A stretch of 64,000 nucleotides of DNA from Pempheris klunzingeri (GCF_042242105.1 NC_092021.1:6250355-6314354), one strand, 5' to 3'; numbered from the stretch's first letter, positions 10,116 to 22,928 are shown. Made by a program: numbers and translations. Notes: generated from the sequence alone by a model not told the origin.

Positions 10116-10401
10116 AAAACTTGTTTGCGGCTGTGCAGCAAGAGTTCTGGTCGTGCCCTTGGAACTTGACGTGCTGCCTGGACCTGGCTAGAAGGCCCGA
10201 GCTCTTCCTTGTGGCTTCAGAGGTGTTGGCTTTTGTGCTTCTGCTTGCCAGCCTTGAATTGAACAAGGAGTCTTTCAAGGCACTTTGCTGTCAATGTCTT
10301 TTTTTGCTTTTTAACTGAAAACGGTAATGAAAGGCAGAACCAAGGTCATGCAATTTCATTCAACTCTTCCTATGTAACTTTGGGAAAAGTGTAAAAGCTG
10401 T

Positions 10402-10475
10402 GGCGCCGTGGCTTAGTTGGTCAAAGTGCCTGTCTAGTAAACAGGAGATCCTGGGTTCAAATCCCAGCGGTGCCT
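10402..10475 (+). tRNA. tRNA-Thr(AGT), unit 7
   Basis: Intact. Confidence 0.95.
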
Positions 10476-10742
10476 GCTGATACCTCTTTCTTTTTCCGTT
10501 TCCTTGGGCCTGAAACCATGAAAACCTCATTTGAAGTCAATGCAGCACTAAGCAAAGGTCAAAAGGACAAGAATGCAGCCGTCTGCAGAATGACTTTGGT
10601 AAGACTTGATGCCAATAGCTTTCACCAGAGTATAGAGCTCTCTGTTTTTACTCAAAACGGACATGAAAGACAGAAACGAGCTGATTGAATTTCATTCAGC
10701 ACTTCCCATATAACTTTATGAAAAGTAAAAGGAGCAGGTGGA

Positions 10743-10816
10743 GGCACCGTGGCTTAGTTGGTCAAAGTCCCTGTCTTGTAAACAGGAGATCCTGGGTTCA
10801 AATCCCAGCGGTGCCT
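10743..10816 (+). tRNA. tRNA-Thr(TGT), unit 7
   Basis: Intact. Confidence 0.93.
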
Positions 10817-10984
10817 GCTTTATCTTCCTTTCCAGCACTAATAACCTTCCCAATGTTTGAAATGGCAAGAACCTCATTTGAAACCGATGCAGCAAAAGGC
10901 AACCGGACAAGAATGTAGCCGGCAGCAGAATGACTTGATACCAATGTTTGTCACCAGAGTACTTGAATGCCTTTGCCAACAGTG

Positions 10985-11058
10985 GGTGCTGTGGTTTAAT
11001 TGGTGAAAGTGCCTGCCTTGTAAACGGGAGAGATTTGGTTTGAATCCCAGCCATGCCT
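10985..11058 (+). pseudogene. degenerate tRNA-Thr-like locus, unit 7
   Basis: As in unit 1; the likely donor type of the insertion found upstream of this unit's tRNA-Asn. Confidence 0.85.
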
Positions 11059-11648
11059 TTATGCGTCCATGGTAGCCATTACTTATTTAATCCTGGGAGA
11101 GGAAAAATGGACCAGGTTTTCGGTAGTTACCTCCAACATCCTATGAACACATCATCTCAGTGGTTTCTAAAGTCTATGGACAATGGCGTCTGTCCTGCCA
11201 GTGTCTTCGGAAACTGCTATCAGACGCTCCTCTAAACCATGCAATACAAGCAAGCAGTGCTGCCAGGCCCACGTTGGAGTTGAAATCCACTGCTGAAACA
11301 CAACGAAAAGCCGCCTGACAGCAGAATTGTGATGGATAGGTTCATTGACACTCACAGTGTGTTTGAAACTGCATATAACACGGGAGAGACACTGACCTGA
11401 AATGAGCTTTTTTGCATCCACAACCAAGGATTGGCGTTGCAGTCAATGCAGTGACCAAGACCCATGGGACAAAATTCTGGCCTCTATCCGACAAGGGATT
11501 GTAGGATTGTAGGACTGGAGTGAAGGATCGGTCCCACTCTTTACAGCCTTAATTGCAACAACAGGACTAGGTTTTGAGGTATCATGGAGCAGAGCTTGGA
11601 AGAAGAGGCCACAGCCTTTGTTGAATGCCCACTTTGGGGACTAGGCAA

Positions 11649-11722
11649 GTCTCTGTGGCGCAATCGGCCAGCGTGCTCGGCTGTTAACCGAGAGGATGGT
11701 GGTTCGAGTCCACCCAGGGACG
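11649..11722 (+). tRNA. tRNA-Asn(GTT), unit 8, two substitutions
   Basis: Two C-to-T changes: one makes the last D-stem pair G-U, the other changes the T loop to ttcgagt. Both should be tolerated. Confidence 0.93.
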
Positions 11723-12016
11723 AAAACTTGTTTGCGGCTGTGCAGCAAGAGTTCTGGTTGTGCCCTTGGAACTTGACGTGCAGCCTGGACCTGGCTAGAA
11801 GGCCCGAGCTCTTCCTTGTGGCTTCAGAGGTGTTGGCTTTTGTGCTTCTGCTTGCCAGCCTTGAATTGAACAAGGAGTCTTTCAAGGCACTTTGCTGTCA
11901 ATGTCTTTTTTTGCTTTTTAACTGAAAACGGTAATGAAAGGCAGAACCAAGGTCATGCAATTTCATTCAACTCTTCCTATGTAACTTTGGGAAAAGTGTA
12001 AAAGCTGTGGCGCTGT

Positions 12017-12090
12017 GGCGCCGTGGCTTAGTTGGTCAAAGTGCCTGTCTAGTAAACAGGAGATCCTGGGTTCAAATCCCAGCGGTGCCT
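12017..12090 (+). tRNA. tRNA-Thr(AGT), unit 8, duplicated 5' start
   Basis: Intact body; the leader has the 8-bp duplication in a form with one substitution (gcgctgtg). Downstream run is T4. Confidence 0.94.
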
Positions 12091-12356
12091 GCTGATACCT
12101 CTTCCTTTTCCGTTTCCTTGGGCCTGAAACCATGAAAACCTCATTTGAAGTCAATGCAGCACTAAGCAAAGGTCAAAAGGACAAGAATGCAGCCGTCTGC
12201 AGAATGACTTTGGTAAGACTTGATGCCAATAGCTTTCACCAGAGTATAGAGCTCTCTGTTTTTACTCAAAACGGACATGAAAGACAGAAACGAGCTGATT
12301 GAATTTCATTCAGCACTTCCCATATAACTTTATGAAAAGTAAAAGGAGCAGGTGGA

Positions 12357-12430
12357 GGCACCGTGGCTTAGTTGGTCAAAGTCCCTGTCTTGTAAACAGG
12401 AGATCCTGGGTTCAAATCCCAGCGGTGCCT
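12357..12430 (+). tRNA. tRNA-Thr(TGT), unit 8
   Basis: Intact. Confidence 0.93.
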
Positions 12431-12598
12431 GCTTTATCTTCCTTTCCAGCACTAATAACCTTCCCAATGTTTGAAATGGCAAGAACCTCATTTGAAACCG
12501 ATGCAGCAAAAGGCAACCGGACAAGAATGTAGCCGGCAGCAGAATGACTTGATACCAATGTTTGTCACCAGAGTACTTGAATGCCTTTGCCAACAGTG

Positions 12599-12672
12599 GG
12601 TGCTGTGGTTTAATTGGTGAAAGTGCCTGCCTTGTAAACGGGAGAGATTTGGTTTGAATCCCAGCCATGCCT
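12599..12672 (+). pseudogene. degenerate tRNA-Thr-like locus, unit 8
   Basis: As in unit 1. Confidence 0.85.
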
Positions 12673-13262
12673 TTATGCGTCCATGGTAGCCATTACTTAT
12701 TTAATCCTGGGAGAGGAAAAATGGACCAGGTTTTCGGTAGTTACCTCCAACATCCTATGAACACATCATCTCAGTGGTTTCTAAAGTCTATGGACAATGG
12801 CGTCTGTCCTGCCAGTGTCTTCGGAAACTGCTATCAGACGCTCCTCTAAACCATGCAATACAAGCAAGCAGTGCTGCCAGGCCCACGTTGGAGTTGAAAT
12901 CCACTGCTGAAACACAACGAAAAGCCGCCTGACAGCAGAATTGTGATGGATAGGTTCATTGACACTCACAGTGTGTTTGAAACTGCATATAACACGGGAG
13001 AGACACTGACCTGAAATGAGCTTTTTTGCATCCACAACCAAGGATTGGCGTTGCAGTCAATGCAGTGACCAAGACCCATGGGACAAAATTCTGGCCTCTA
13101 TCCGACAAGGGATTGTAGGATTGTAGGACTGGAGTGAAGGATCGGTCCCACTCTTTACAGCCTTAATTGCAACAACAGGACTAGGTTTTGAGGTATCATG
13201 GAGCAGAGCTTGGAAGAAGAGGCCACAGCCTTTGTTGAATGCCCACTTTGGGGACTAGGCAA

Positions 13263-13336
13263 GTCTCTGTGGCGCAATCGGCCAGCGCGCTCGGCTGTTA
13301 ACCGAGAGGATGGTGGTTCGAGCCCACCCAGGGACG
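13263..13336 (+). tRNA. tRNA-Asn(GTT), unit 9
   Basis: Intact. Confidence 0.95.
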
Positions 13337-13622
13337 AAAACTTGTTTGCGGCTGTGCAGCAAGAGTTCTGGTTGTGCCCTTGGAACTTGACGTGCTGCCT
13401 GGACCTGGCTAGAAGGCCCGAGCTCTTCCTTGTGGCTTCAGAGGTGTTGGCTTTTGTGCTTCTGCTTGCCAGCCTTGAATTGAACAAGGAGTCTTTCAAG
13501 GCACTTTGCTGTCAATGTCTTTTTTTGCTTTTTAACTGAAAACGGTAATGAAAGGCAGAACCAAGGTCATGCAATTTCATTCAACTCTTCCTATGTAACT
13601 TTGGGAAAAGTGTAAAAGCTGT

Positions 13623-13696
13623 GGCGCCGTGGCTTAGTTGGTCAAAGTGCCTGTCTAGTAAACAGGAGATCCTGGGTTCAAATCCCAGCGGTGCCT
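13623..13696 (+). tRNA. tRNA-Thr(AGT), unit 9
   Basis: Intact. Confidence 0.95.
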
Positions 13697-13963
13697 GCTG
13701 ATACCTCTTTCTTTTTCCGTTTCCTTGGGCCTGAAACCATGAAAACCTCATTTGAAGTCAATGCAGCACTAAGCAAAGGTCAAAAGGACAAGAATGCAGC
13801 CGTCTGCAGAATGACTTTGGTAAGACTTGATGCCAATAGCTTTCACCAGAGTATAGAGCTCTCTGTTTTTACTCAAAACGGACATGAAAGACAGAAACGA
13901 GTTGATTGAATTTCATTCAGCACTTCCCATATAACTTTATGAAAAGTAAAAGGAGCAGGTGGA

Positions 13964-14037
13964 GGCACCGTGGCTTAGTTGGTCAAAGTCCCTGTCTTGT
14001 AAACAGGAGATCCTGGGTTCAAATCCCAGCGGTGCCT
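13964..14037 (+). tRNA. tRNA-Thr(TGT), unit 9
   Basis: Intact. Confidence 0.93.
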
Positions 14038-14205
14038 GCTTTATCTTCCTTTCCAGCACTAATAACCTTCCCAATGTTTGAAATGGCAAGAACCTCATTT
14101 GAAACCGATGCAGCAAAAGGCAACCGGACAAGAATGTAGCCGGCAGCAGAATGACTTGATACCAATGTTTGTCACCAGAGTACTTGAATGCCTTTGCCAA
14201 CAGTG

Positions 14206-14279
14206 GGTGCTGTGGTTTAATTGGTGAAAGTGCCTGCCTTGTAAACGGGAGAGATTTGGTTTGAATCCCAGCCATGCCT
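14206..14279 (+). pseudogene. degenerate tRNA-Thr-like locus, unit 9
   Basis: As in unit 1. Confidence 0.85.
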
Positions 14280-14869
14280 TTATGCGTCCATGGTAGCCAT
14301 TACTTATTTAATCCTGGGAGAGGAAAAATGGACCAGGTTTTCGGTAGTTACCTCCAACATCCTATGAACACATCATCTCAGTGGTTTCTAAAGTCTATGG
14401 ACAATGGCGTCTGTCCTGCCAGTGTCTTCAGAAACTGCTATCAGACGCTCCTCTAAACCATGCAATACAAGCAAGCAGTGCTGCCAGGCCCACGTTGGAG
14501 TTGAAATCCACTGCTGAAACACAACGAAAAGCCGCCTGACAGCAGAATTGTGATGGATAGGTTCATTGACACTCACAGTGTGTTTGAAACTGCATATAAC
14601 ACGGGAGAGACACTGACCTGAAATGAGCTTTTTTGCATCCACAACCAAGGATTGGCGTTGCAGTCAATGCAGTGACCAAGACCCATGGGACAAAATTCTG
14701 GCCTCTATCCGACAAGGGATTGTAGGATTGTAGGACTGGAGTGAAGGATCGGTCCCACTCTTTACAGCCTTAATTGCAACAACAGGACTAGGTTTTGAGG
14801 TATCATGGAGCAGAGCTTGGAAGAAGAGGCCACAGCCTTTGTTGAATGCCCACTTTGGGGACTAGGCAA

Positions 14870-14943
14870 GTCTCTGTGGCGCAATCGGCCAGCGCGCTCG
14901 GCTGTTAACCGAGAGGATGGTGGTTCGAGCCCACCCAGGGACG
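14870..14943 (+). tRNA. tRNA-Asn(GTT), unit 10
   Basis: Intact. Confidence 0.95.
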
Positions 14944-15237
14944 AAAACTTGTTTGCGGCTGTGCAGCAAGAGTTCTGGTTGTGCCCTTGGAACTTGACGT
15001 GCTGCCTGGACCTGGATAGAAGGCCCGAGCTCTTCCTTGTGGCTTCAGAGGTGTTGGCTTTTGTGCTTCTGCTTGCCAGCCTTGAATTGAACAAGGAGTC
15101 TTTCAAGGCACTTTGCTGTCAATGTCTTTTTTTGCTTTTTAACTGAAAACGGTAATGAAAGGCAGAACCAAGGTCATGCAATTTCATTCAACTCTTCCTA
15201 TGTAACTTTGGGAAAAGTGTAAAAGCTGTGGCGCCGT

Positions 15238-15311
15238 GGCGCCGTGGCTTAGTTGGTCAAAGTGCCTGTCTAGTAAACAGGAGATCCTGGGTTCAAATCC
15301 CAGCGGTGCCT
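15238..15311 (+). tRNA. tRNA-Thr(AGT), unit 10, duplicated 5' start
   Basis: Intact body, 8-bp duplication in the leader as in unit 6. Confidence 0.94.
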
Positions 15312-15578
15312 GCTGATACCTCTTTCTTTTTCCGTTTCCTTGGGCCTGAAACCATGAAAACCTCATTTGAAGTCAATGCAGCACTAAGCAAAGGTCAAAA
15401 GGACAAGAATGCAGCCGTCTGCAGAATGACTTTGGTAAGACTTGATGCCAATAGCTTTCACCAGAGTATAGAGCTCTCTGTTTTTACTCAAAACGGACAT
15501 GAAAGACAGAAACGAGCTGTTTGAATTTCATTCAGCACTTCCCATATAACTTTATGAAAAGTAAAAGGAGCAGGTGGA

Positions 15579-15652
15579 GGCACCGTGGCTTAGTTGGTCA
15601 AAGTCCCTGTCTTGTAAACAGGAGATCCTGGGTTCAAATCCCAGCGGAGCCT
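15579..15652 (+). tRNA. tRNA-Thr(TGT), unit 10, acceptor variant
   Basis: Same A-A acceptor mismatch as unit 6. Confidence 0.86.
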
Positions 15653-15820
15653 GCTTTATCTTCCTTTCCAGCACTAATAACCTTCCCAATGTTTGAAATG
15701 GCAAGAACCTCATTTGAAACCGATGCAGCAAAAGGCAACCGGACAAGAATGTAGCCGGCAGCAGAATGACTTGATACCAATGTTTGTCACCAGAGTACTT
15801 GAATGCCTTTGCCAACAGTG

Positions 15821-15894
15821 GGTGCTGTGGTTTAATTGGTGAAAGTGCCTGCCTTGTAAACGGGAGAGATTTGGTTTGAATCCCAGCCATGCCT
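15821..15894 (+). pseudogene. degenerate tRNA-Thr-like locus, unit 10
   Basis: As in unit 1. Confidence 0.85.
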
Positions 15895-16484
15895 TTATGC
15901 GTCCATGGTAGCCATTACTTATTTAATCCTGGGAGAGGAAAAATGGACCAGGTTTTCGGTAGTTACCTCCAACATCCTATGAACACATCATCTCAGTGGT
16001 TTCTAAAGTCTATGGACAATGGTGTCTGTCCTGCCAGTGTCTTCGGAAACTGCTATCAGACGCTCCTCTAAACCATGCAATACAAGCAAGCAGTGCTGCC
16101 AGGCCCACGTTGGAGTTGAAATCCACTGCTGAAACACAACGAAAAGCCGCCTGACAGCAGAATTGTGATGGATAGGTTCATTGACACTCACAGTGTGTTT
16201 GAAACTGCATATAACACGGGAGAGACACTGACCTGAAATGAGCTTTTTTGCATCCACAACCAAGGATTGGCGTTGCAGTCAATGCAGTGACCAAGACCCA
16301 TGGGACAAAATTCTGGCCTCTATCCGACAAGGGATTGTAGGATTGTAGGACTGGAGTGAAGGATCGGTCCCACTCTTTACAGCCTTAATTGCAACAACAG
16401 GACTAGGTTTTGAGGTATCATGGAGCAGAGCTTGGAAGAAGAGGCCACAGCCTTTGTTGAATGCCCACTTTGGGGACTAGGCAA

Positions 16485-16558
16485 GTCTCTGTGGCGCAAT
16501 CGGCCAGCGCGCTCGGCTGTTAACCGAGAGGATGGTGGTTCGAGCCCACCCAGGGACG
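16485..16558 (+). tRNA. tRNA-Asn(GTT), unit 11
   Basis: Intact. Confidence 0.95.
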
Positions 16559-16844
16559 AAAACTTGTTTGCGGCTGTGCAGCAAGAGTTCTGGTCGTGCC
16601 CTTGGAACTTGACGTGCTGCCTGGACCTGGCTAGAAGGCCCGAGCTCTTCCTTGTGGCTTCAGAGGTGTTGGCTTTTGTGCTTCTGCTTGCCAGCCTTGA
16701 ATTGAACAAGGAGTCTTTCAAGGCACTTTGCTGTCAATGTCTTTTTTTGCTTTTTAACTGAAAACGGTAATGAAAGGCAGAACCAAGGTCATGCAATTTC
16801 ATTCAACTCTTCCTATGTAACTTTGGGAAAAGTGTAAAAGCTGT

Positions 16845-16918
16845 GGCGCCGTGGCTTAGTTGGTCAAAGTGCCTGTCTAGTAAACAGGAGATCCTGGGTT
16901 CAAATCCCAGCGGTGCCT
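16845..16918 (+). tRNA. tRNA-Thr(AGT), unit 11
   Basis: Intact. Confidence 0.95.
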
Positions 16919-17185
16919 GCTGATACCTCTTTCTTTTTCCGTTTCCTTGGGCCTGAAACCATGAAAACCTCATTTGAAGTCAATGCAGCACTAAGCAAAG
17001 GTCAAAAGGACAAGAATGCAGCCGTCTGCAGAATGACTTTGGTAAGACTTGATGCCAATAGCTTTCACCAGAGTATAGAGCTCTCTGTTTTTACTCAAAA
17101 CGGACATGAAAGACAGAAACGAGCTGATTGAATTTCATTCAGCACTTCCCATATAACTTTATGAAAAGTAAAAGGAGCAGGTGGA

Positions 17186-17259
17186 GGCACCGTGGCTTAG
17201 TTGGTCAAAGTCCCTGTCTTGTAAACAGGAGATCCTGGGTTCAAATCCCAGCGGTGCCT
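17186..17259 (+). tRNA. tRNA-Thr(TGT), unit 11
   Basis: Intact. Confidence 0.93.
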
Positions 17260-17427
17260 GCTTTATCTTCCTTTCCAGCACTAATAACCTTCCCAATGTT
17301 TGAAATGGCAAGAACCTCATTTGAAACCGATGCAGCAAAAGGCAACCGGACAAGAATGTAGCCGGCAGCAGAATGACTTGATACCAATGTTTGTCACCAG
17401 AGTACTTGAATGCCTTTGCCAACAGTG

Positions 17428-17501
17428 GGTGCTGTGGTTTAATTGGTGAAAGTGCCTGCCTTGTAAACGGGAGAGATTTGGTTTGAATCCCAGCCATGCC
17501 T
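17428..17501 (+). pseudogene. degenerate tRNA-Thr-like locus, unit 11
   Basis: As in unit 1. Confidence 0.85.
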
Positions 17502-18091
17502 TTATGCGTCCATGGTAGCCATTACTTATTTAATCCTGGGAGAGGAAAAATGGACCAGGTTTTCGGTAGTTACCTCCAACATCCTATGAACACATCATCT
17601 CAGTGGTTTCTAAAGTCTATGGACAATGGCGTCTGTCCTGCCAGTGTCTTCGGAAACTGCTATCAGACGCTCCTCTAAACCATGCAATACAAGCAAGCAG
17701 TGCTGCCAGGCCCACGTTGGAGTTGAAATCCACTGCTGAAACACAACGAAAAGCCGCCTGACAGCAGAATTGTGATGGATAGGTTCATTGACACTCACAG
17801 TGTGTTTGAAACTGCATATAACACGGGAGAGACACTGACCTGAAATGAGCTTTTTTGCATCCACAACCAAGGATTGGCGTTGCAGTCAATGCAGTGACCA
17901 AGACCCATGGGACAAAATTCTGGCCTCTATCCGACAAGGGATTGTAGGATTGTAGGACTGGAGTGAAGGATCGGTCCCACTCTTTACAGCCTTAATTGCA
18001 ACAACAGGACTAGGTTTTGAGGTATCATGGAGCAGAGCTTGGAAGAAGAGGCCACAGCCTTTGTTGAATGCCCACTTTGGGGACTAGGCAA

Positions 18092-18165
18092 GTCTCTGTG
18101 GCGCAATCGGCCAGCGCGCTCGGCTGTTAACCGAGAGGATGGTGGTTCGAGCCCACCCAGGGACG
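18092..18165 (+). tRNA. tRNA-Asn(GTT), unit 12
   Basis: Intact. Confidence 0.95.
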
Positions 18166-18451
18166 AAAACTTGTTTGCGGCTGTGCAGCAAGAGTTCTGG
18201 TCGTGCCCTTGGAACTTGACGTGCTGCCTGGACCTGGCTAGAAGGCCCGAGCTCTTCCTTGTGGCTTCAGAGGTGTTGGCTTTTGTGCTTCTGCTTGCCA
18301 GCCTTGAATTGAACAAGGAGTCTTTCAAGGCACTTTGCTGTCAATGTCTTTTTTTGCTTTTTAACTGAAAACGGTAATGAAAGGCAGAACCAAGGTCATG
18401 CAATTTCATTCAACTCTTCCTATGTAACTTTGGGAAAAGTGTAAAAGCTGT

Positions 18452-18525
18452 GGCGCCGTGGCTTAGTTGGTCAAAGTGCCTGTCTAGTAAACAGGAGATC
18501 CTGGGTTCAAATCCCAGCTGTGCCT
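18452..18525 (+). tRNA. tRNA-Thr(AGT), unit 12, acceptor variant
   Basis: 3' acceptor strand reads ctgtgcc, giving a C-T mismatch at the sixth pair. Shared with units 17 and 21. Confidence 0.88.
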
Positions 18526-18792
18526 GCTGATACCTCTTTCTTTTTCCGTTTCCTTGGGCCTGAAACCATGAAAACCTCATTTGAAGTCAATGCAGCACTA
18601 AGCAAAGGTCAAAAGGACAAGAATGCAGCCGTCTGCAGAATGACTTTGGTAAGACTTGATGCCAATAGCTTTCACCAGAGTATAGAGCTCTCTGTTTTTA
18701 CTCAAAACGGACATGAAAGACAGAAACGAGCTGATTGAATTTCATTCAGCACTTCCCATATAACTTTATGAAAAGTAAAAGGAGCAGGTGGA

Positions 18793-18866
18793 GGCACCGT
18801 GGCTTAGTTGGTCAAAGTCCCTGTCTTGTAAACAGGAGATCCTGGGTTCAAATCCCAGCAGTGCCT
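18793..18866 (+). tRNA. tRNA-Thr(TGT), unit 12, acceptor variant
   Basis: C-A mismatch variant as in unit 3. Confidence 0.88.
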
Positions 18867-19034
18867 GCTTTATCTTCCTTTCCAGCACTAATAACCTTCC
18901 CAATGTTTGAAATGGCAAGAACCTCATTTGAAACCGATGCAGCAAAAGGCAACCGGACAAGAATGTAGCCGGCAGCAGAATGACTTGATACCAATGTTTG
19001 TCACCAGAGTACTTGAATGCCTTTGCCAACAGTG

Positions 19035-19108
19035 GGTGCTGTGGTTTAATTGGTGAAAGTGCCTGCCTTGTAAACGGGAGAGATTTGGTTTGAATCCCAG
19101 CCATGCCT
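19035..19108 (+). pseudogene. degenerate tRNA-Thr-like locus, unit 12
   Basis: As in unit 1. Confidence 0.85.
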
Positions 19109-19698
19109 TTATGCGTCCATGGTAGCCATTACTTATTTAATCCTGGGAGAGGAAAAATGGACCAGGTTTTCGGTAGTTACCTCCAACATCCTATGAACAC
19201 ATCATCTCAGTGGTTTCTAAAGTCTATGGACAATGGCGTCTGTCCTGCCAGTGTCTTCAGAAACTGCTATCAGACGCTCCTCTAAACCATGCAATACAAG
19301 CAAGCAGTGCTGCCAGGCCCACGTTGGAGTTGAAATCCACTGCTGAAACACAACGAAAAGCCGCCTGACAGCAGAATTGTGATGGATAGGTTCATTGACA
19401 CTCACAGTGTGTTTGAAACTGCATATAACACGGGAGAGACACTGACCTGAAATGAGCTTTTTTGCATCCACAACCAAGGATTGGCGTTGCAGTCAATGCA
19501 GTGACCAAGACCCATGGGACAAAATTCTGGCCTCTATCCGACAAGGGATTGTAGGATTGTAGGACTGGAGTGAAGGATCGGTCCCACTCTTTACAGCCTT
19601 AATTGCAACAACAGGACTAGGTTTTGAGGTATCATGGAGCAGAGCTTGGAAGAAGAGGCCACAGCCTTTGTTGAATGCCCACTTTGGGGACTAGGCAA

Positions 19699-19772
19699 GT
19701 CTCTGTGGCGCAATCGGCCAGCGCGCTCGGCTGTTAACCGAGAGGATGGTGGTTCGAGCCCACCCAGGGACG
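19699..19772 (+). tRNA. tRNA-Asn(GTT), unit 13
   Basis: Intact. Confidence 0.95.
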
Positions 19773-20058
19773 AAAACTTGTTTGCGGCTGTGCAGCAAGA
19801 GTTCTGGTCGTGCCCTTGGAACTTGACGTGCTGCCTGGACCTGGCTAGAAGGCCCGAGCTCTTCCTTGTGGCTTCAGAGGTGTTGGCTTTTGTGCTTCTG
19901 CTTGCCAGCCTTGAATTGAACAAGGAGTCTTTCAAGGCACTTTGCTGTCAATGTCTTTTTTTGCTTTTTAACTGAAAACGGTAATGAAAGGCAGAACCAA
20001 GGTCATGCAATTTCATTCAACTCTTCCTATGTAACTTTGGGAAAAGTGTAAAAGCTGT

Positions 20059-20132
20059 GGCGCCGTGGCTTAGTTGGTCAAAGTGCCTGTCTAGTAAACA
20101 GGAGATCCTGGGTTCAAATCCCAGCGGTGCCT
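20059..20132 (+). tRNA. tRNA-Thr(AGT), unit 13
   Basis: Intact. Confidence 0.95.
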
Positions 20133-20399
20133 GCTGATACCTCTTTCTTTTTCCGTTTCCTTGGGCCTGAAACCATGAAAACCTCATTTGAAGTCAATGC
20201 AGCACTAAGCAAAGGTCAAAAGGACAAGAATGCAGCCGTCTGCAGAATGACTTTGGTAAGACTTGATGCCAATAGCTTTCACCAGAGTATAGAGCTCTCT
20301 GTTTTTACTCAAAACGGACATGAAAGACAGAAACGAGCTGATTGAATTTCATTCAGCACTTCCCATATAACTTTATGAAAAGTAAAAGGAGCAGGTGGA

Positions 20400-20473
20400 G
20401 GCACCGTGGCTTAGTTGGTCAAAGTCCCTGTCTTGTAAACAGGAGATCCTGGGTTCAAATCCCAGCAGTGCCT
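20400..20473 (+). tRNA. tRNA-Thr(TGT), unit 13, acceptor variant
   Basis: C-A mismatch variant as in unit 3. Confidence 0.88.
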
Positions 20474-20641
20474 GCTTTATCTTCCTTTCCAGCACTAATA
20501 ACCTTCCCAATGTTTGAAATGGCAAGAACCTCATTTGAAACCGATGCAGCAAAAGGCAACCGGACAAGAATGTAGCCGGCAGCAGAATGACTTGATACCA
20601 ATGTTTGTCACCAGAGTACTTGAATGCCTTTGCCAACAGTG

Positions 20642-20715
20642 GGTGCTGTGGTTTAATTGGTGAAAGTGCCTGCCTTGTAAACGGGAGAGATTTGGTTTGA
20701 ATCCCAGCCATGCCT
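20642..20715 (+). pseudogene. degenerate tRNA-Thr-like locus, unit 13
   Basis: As in unit 1. Confidence 0.85.
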
Positions 20716-21247
20716 TTATGCGTCCATGGTAGCCATTACTTATTTAATCCTGGGAGAGGAAAAATGGACCAGGTTTTCGGTAGTTACCTCCAACATCCTA
20801 TGAACACATCATCTCAGTGGTTTCTAAAGTCTATGGACAATGGCGTCTGTCCTGCCAGTGTCTTCAGAAACTGCTATCAGACGCTCCTCTAAACCATGCA
20901 ATACAAGCAAGCAGTGCTGCCAGGCCCACGTTGGAGTTGAAATCCACTGCTGAAACACAACGAAAAGCCGCCTGACAGCAGAATTGTGATGGATAGGTTC
21001 ATTGACACTCACAGTGTGTTTGAAACTGCATATAACACGGGAGAGACACTGACCTGAAATGAGCTTTTTTGCATCCACAACCAAGGATTGGCGTTGCAGT
21101 CAATGCAGTGACCAAGACCCATGGGATCGGTCCCACTCTTTACAGCCTTAATTGCAACAACAGGACTAGGTTTTGAGGTATCATGGAGCAGAGCTTGGAA
21201 GAAGAGGCCACAGCCTTTGTTGAATGCCCACTTTGGGGACTAGGCAA

Positions 21248-21321
21248 GTCTCTGTGGCGCAATCGGCCAGCGCGCTCGGCTGTTAACCGAGAGGATGGTG
21301 GTTCGAGCCCACCCAGGGACG
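21248..21321 (+). tRNA. tRNA-Asn(GTT), unit 14
   Basis: Intact; unit carries the 58-bp deletion. Confidence 0.95.
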
Positions 21322-21607
21322 AAAGCTTGTTTGCGACTGTGCAGCAAGAGTTCTGGTCGTGCCCTTGGAACTTGATGTGCTGCCTGGACCTGGCTAGAAG
21401 GCCCGAGCTCTTCCTTGTGGCTTCAGAGGTGTTGGCTTTTGTGCTTCTGCTTGCCAGCCTTGAATTGAACAAGGAGTCTTTCAAGGCACTTTGCTGTCAA
21501 TGTCTTTTTTTGCTTTTTAACTGAAAACGGTAATGAAAGGCAGAACCAAGGTCATGCAATTTCATTCAACTCTTCCTATGTAACTTTGGGAAAAGTGTAA
21601 AAGCTGT

Positions 21608-21681
21608 GGCGCCGTGGCTTAGTTGGTCAAAGTGCCTGTCTAGTAAACAGGAGATCCTGGGTTCAAATCCCAGCGGTGCCT
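21608..21681 (+). tRNA. tRNA-Thr(AGT), unit 14
   Basis: Intact. Confidence 0.95.
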
Positions 21682-21948
21682 GCTGATACCTCTTTCTTTT
21701 TCCGTTTCCTTGGGCCTGAAACCATGAAAACCTCATTTGAAGTCAATGCAGCACTAAGCAAAGGTCAAAAGGACAAGAATGCAGCCGTCTGCAGAATGAC
21801 TTTGGTAAGACTTGATGCCAATAGCTTTCACCAGAGTATAGAGCTCTCTGTTTTTACTCAAAACGGACATGAAAGACAGAAACGAGCTGATTGAATTTCA
21901 TTCAGCACTTCCCATATAACTTTATGAAAAGTAAAAGGAGCAGGTGGA

Positions 21949-22022
21949 GGCACCGTGGCTTAGTTGGTCAAAGTCCCTGTCTTGTAAACAGGAGATCCTG
22001 GGTTCAAATCCCAGCGGTGCCT
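21949..22022 (+). tRNA. tRNA-Thr(TGT), unit 14
   Basis: Intact. Confidence 0.93.
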
Positions 22023-22190
22023 GCTTTATCTTCCTTTCCAGCACTAATAACCTTCCCAATGTTTGAAATGGCAAGAACCTCATTTGAAACCGATGCAGCA
22101 AAAGGCAACCGGACAAGAATGTAGCCGGCAGCAGAATGACTTGATACCAATGTTTGTCACCAGAGTACTTGAATGCCTTTGCCAACAGTG

Positions 22191-22264
22191 GGTGCTGTGG
22201 TTTAATTGGTGAAAGTGCCTGCCTTGTAAACGGGAGAGATTTGGTTTGAATCCCAGCCATGCCT
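22191..22264 (+). pseudogene. degenerate tRNA-Thr-like locus, unit 14
   Basis: As in unit 1. Confidence 0.85.
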
Positions 22265-22854
22265 TTATGCGTCCATGGTAGCCATTACTTATTTAATCCT
22301 GGGAGAGGAAAAATGGACCAGGTTTTCGGTAGTTACCTCCAACATCCTATGAACACATCATCTCAGTGGTTTCTAAAGTCTATGGACAATGGCGTCTGTC
22401 CTGCCAGTGTCTTCGGAAACTGCTATCAGACGCTCCTCTAAACCATGCAATACAAGCAAGCAGTGCTGCCAGGCCCACGTTGGAGTTGAAATCCACTGCT
22501 GAAACACAACGAAAAGCCGCCTGACAGCAGAATTGTGATGGATAGGTTCATTGACACTCACAGTGTGTTTGAAACTGCATATAACACGGGAGAGACACTG
22601 ACCTGAAATGAGCTTTTTTGCATCCACAACCAAGGATTGGCGTTGCAGTCAATGCAGTGACCAAGACCCATGGGACAAAATTCTGGCCTCTATCCGACAA
22701 GGGATTGTAGGATTGTAGGACTGGAGTGAAGGATCGGTCCCACTCTTTACAGCCTTAATTGCAACAACAGGACTAGGTTTTGAGGTATCATGGAGCAGAG
22801 CTTGGAAGAAGAGGCCACAGCCTTTGTTGAATGCCCACTTTGGGGACTAGGCAA

Positions 22855-22928
22855 GTCTCTGTGGCGCAATCGGCCAGCGCGCTCGGCTGTTAACCGAGAG
22901 GATGGTGGTTCGAGCCCACCCAGGGACG
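22855..22928 (+). tRNA. tRNA-Asn(GTT), unit 15
   Basis: Intact. Confidence 0.95.
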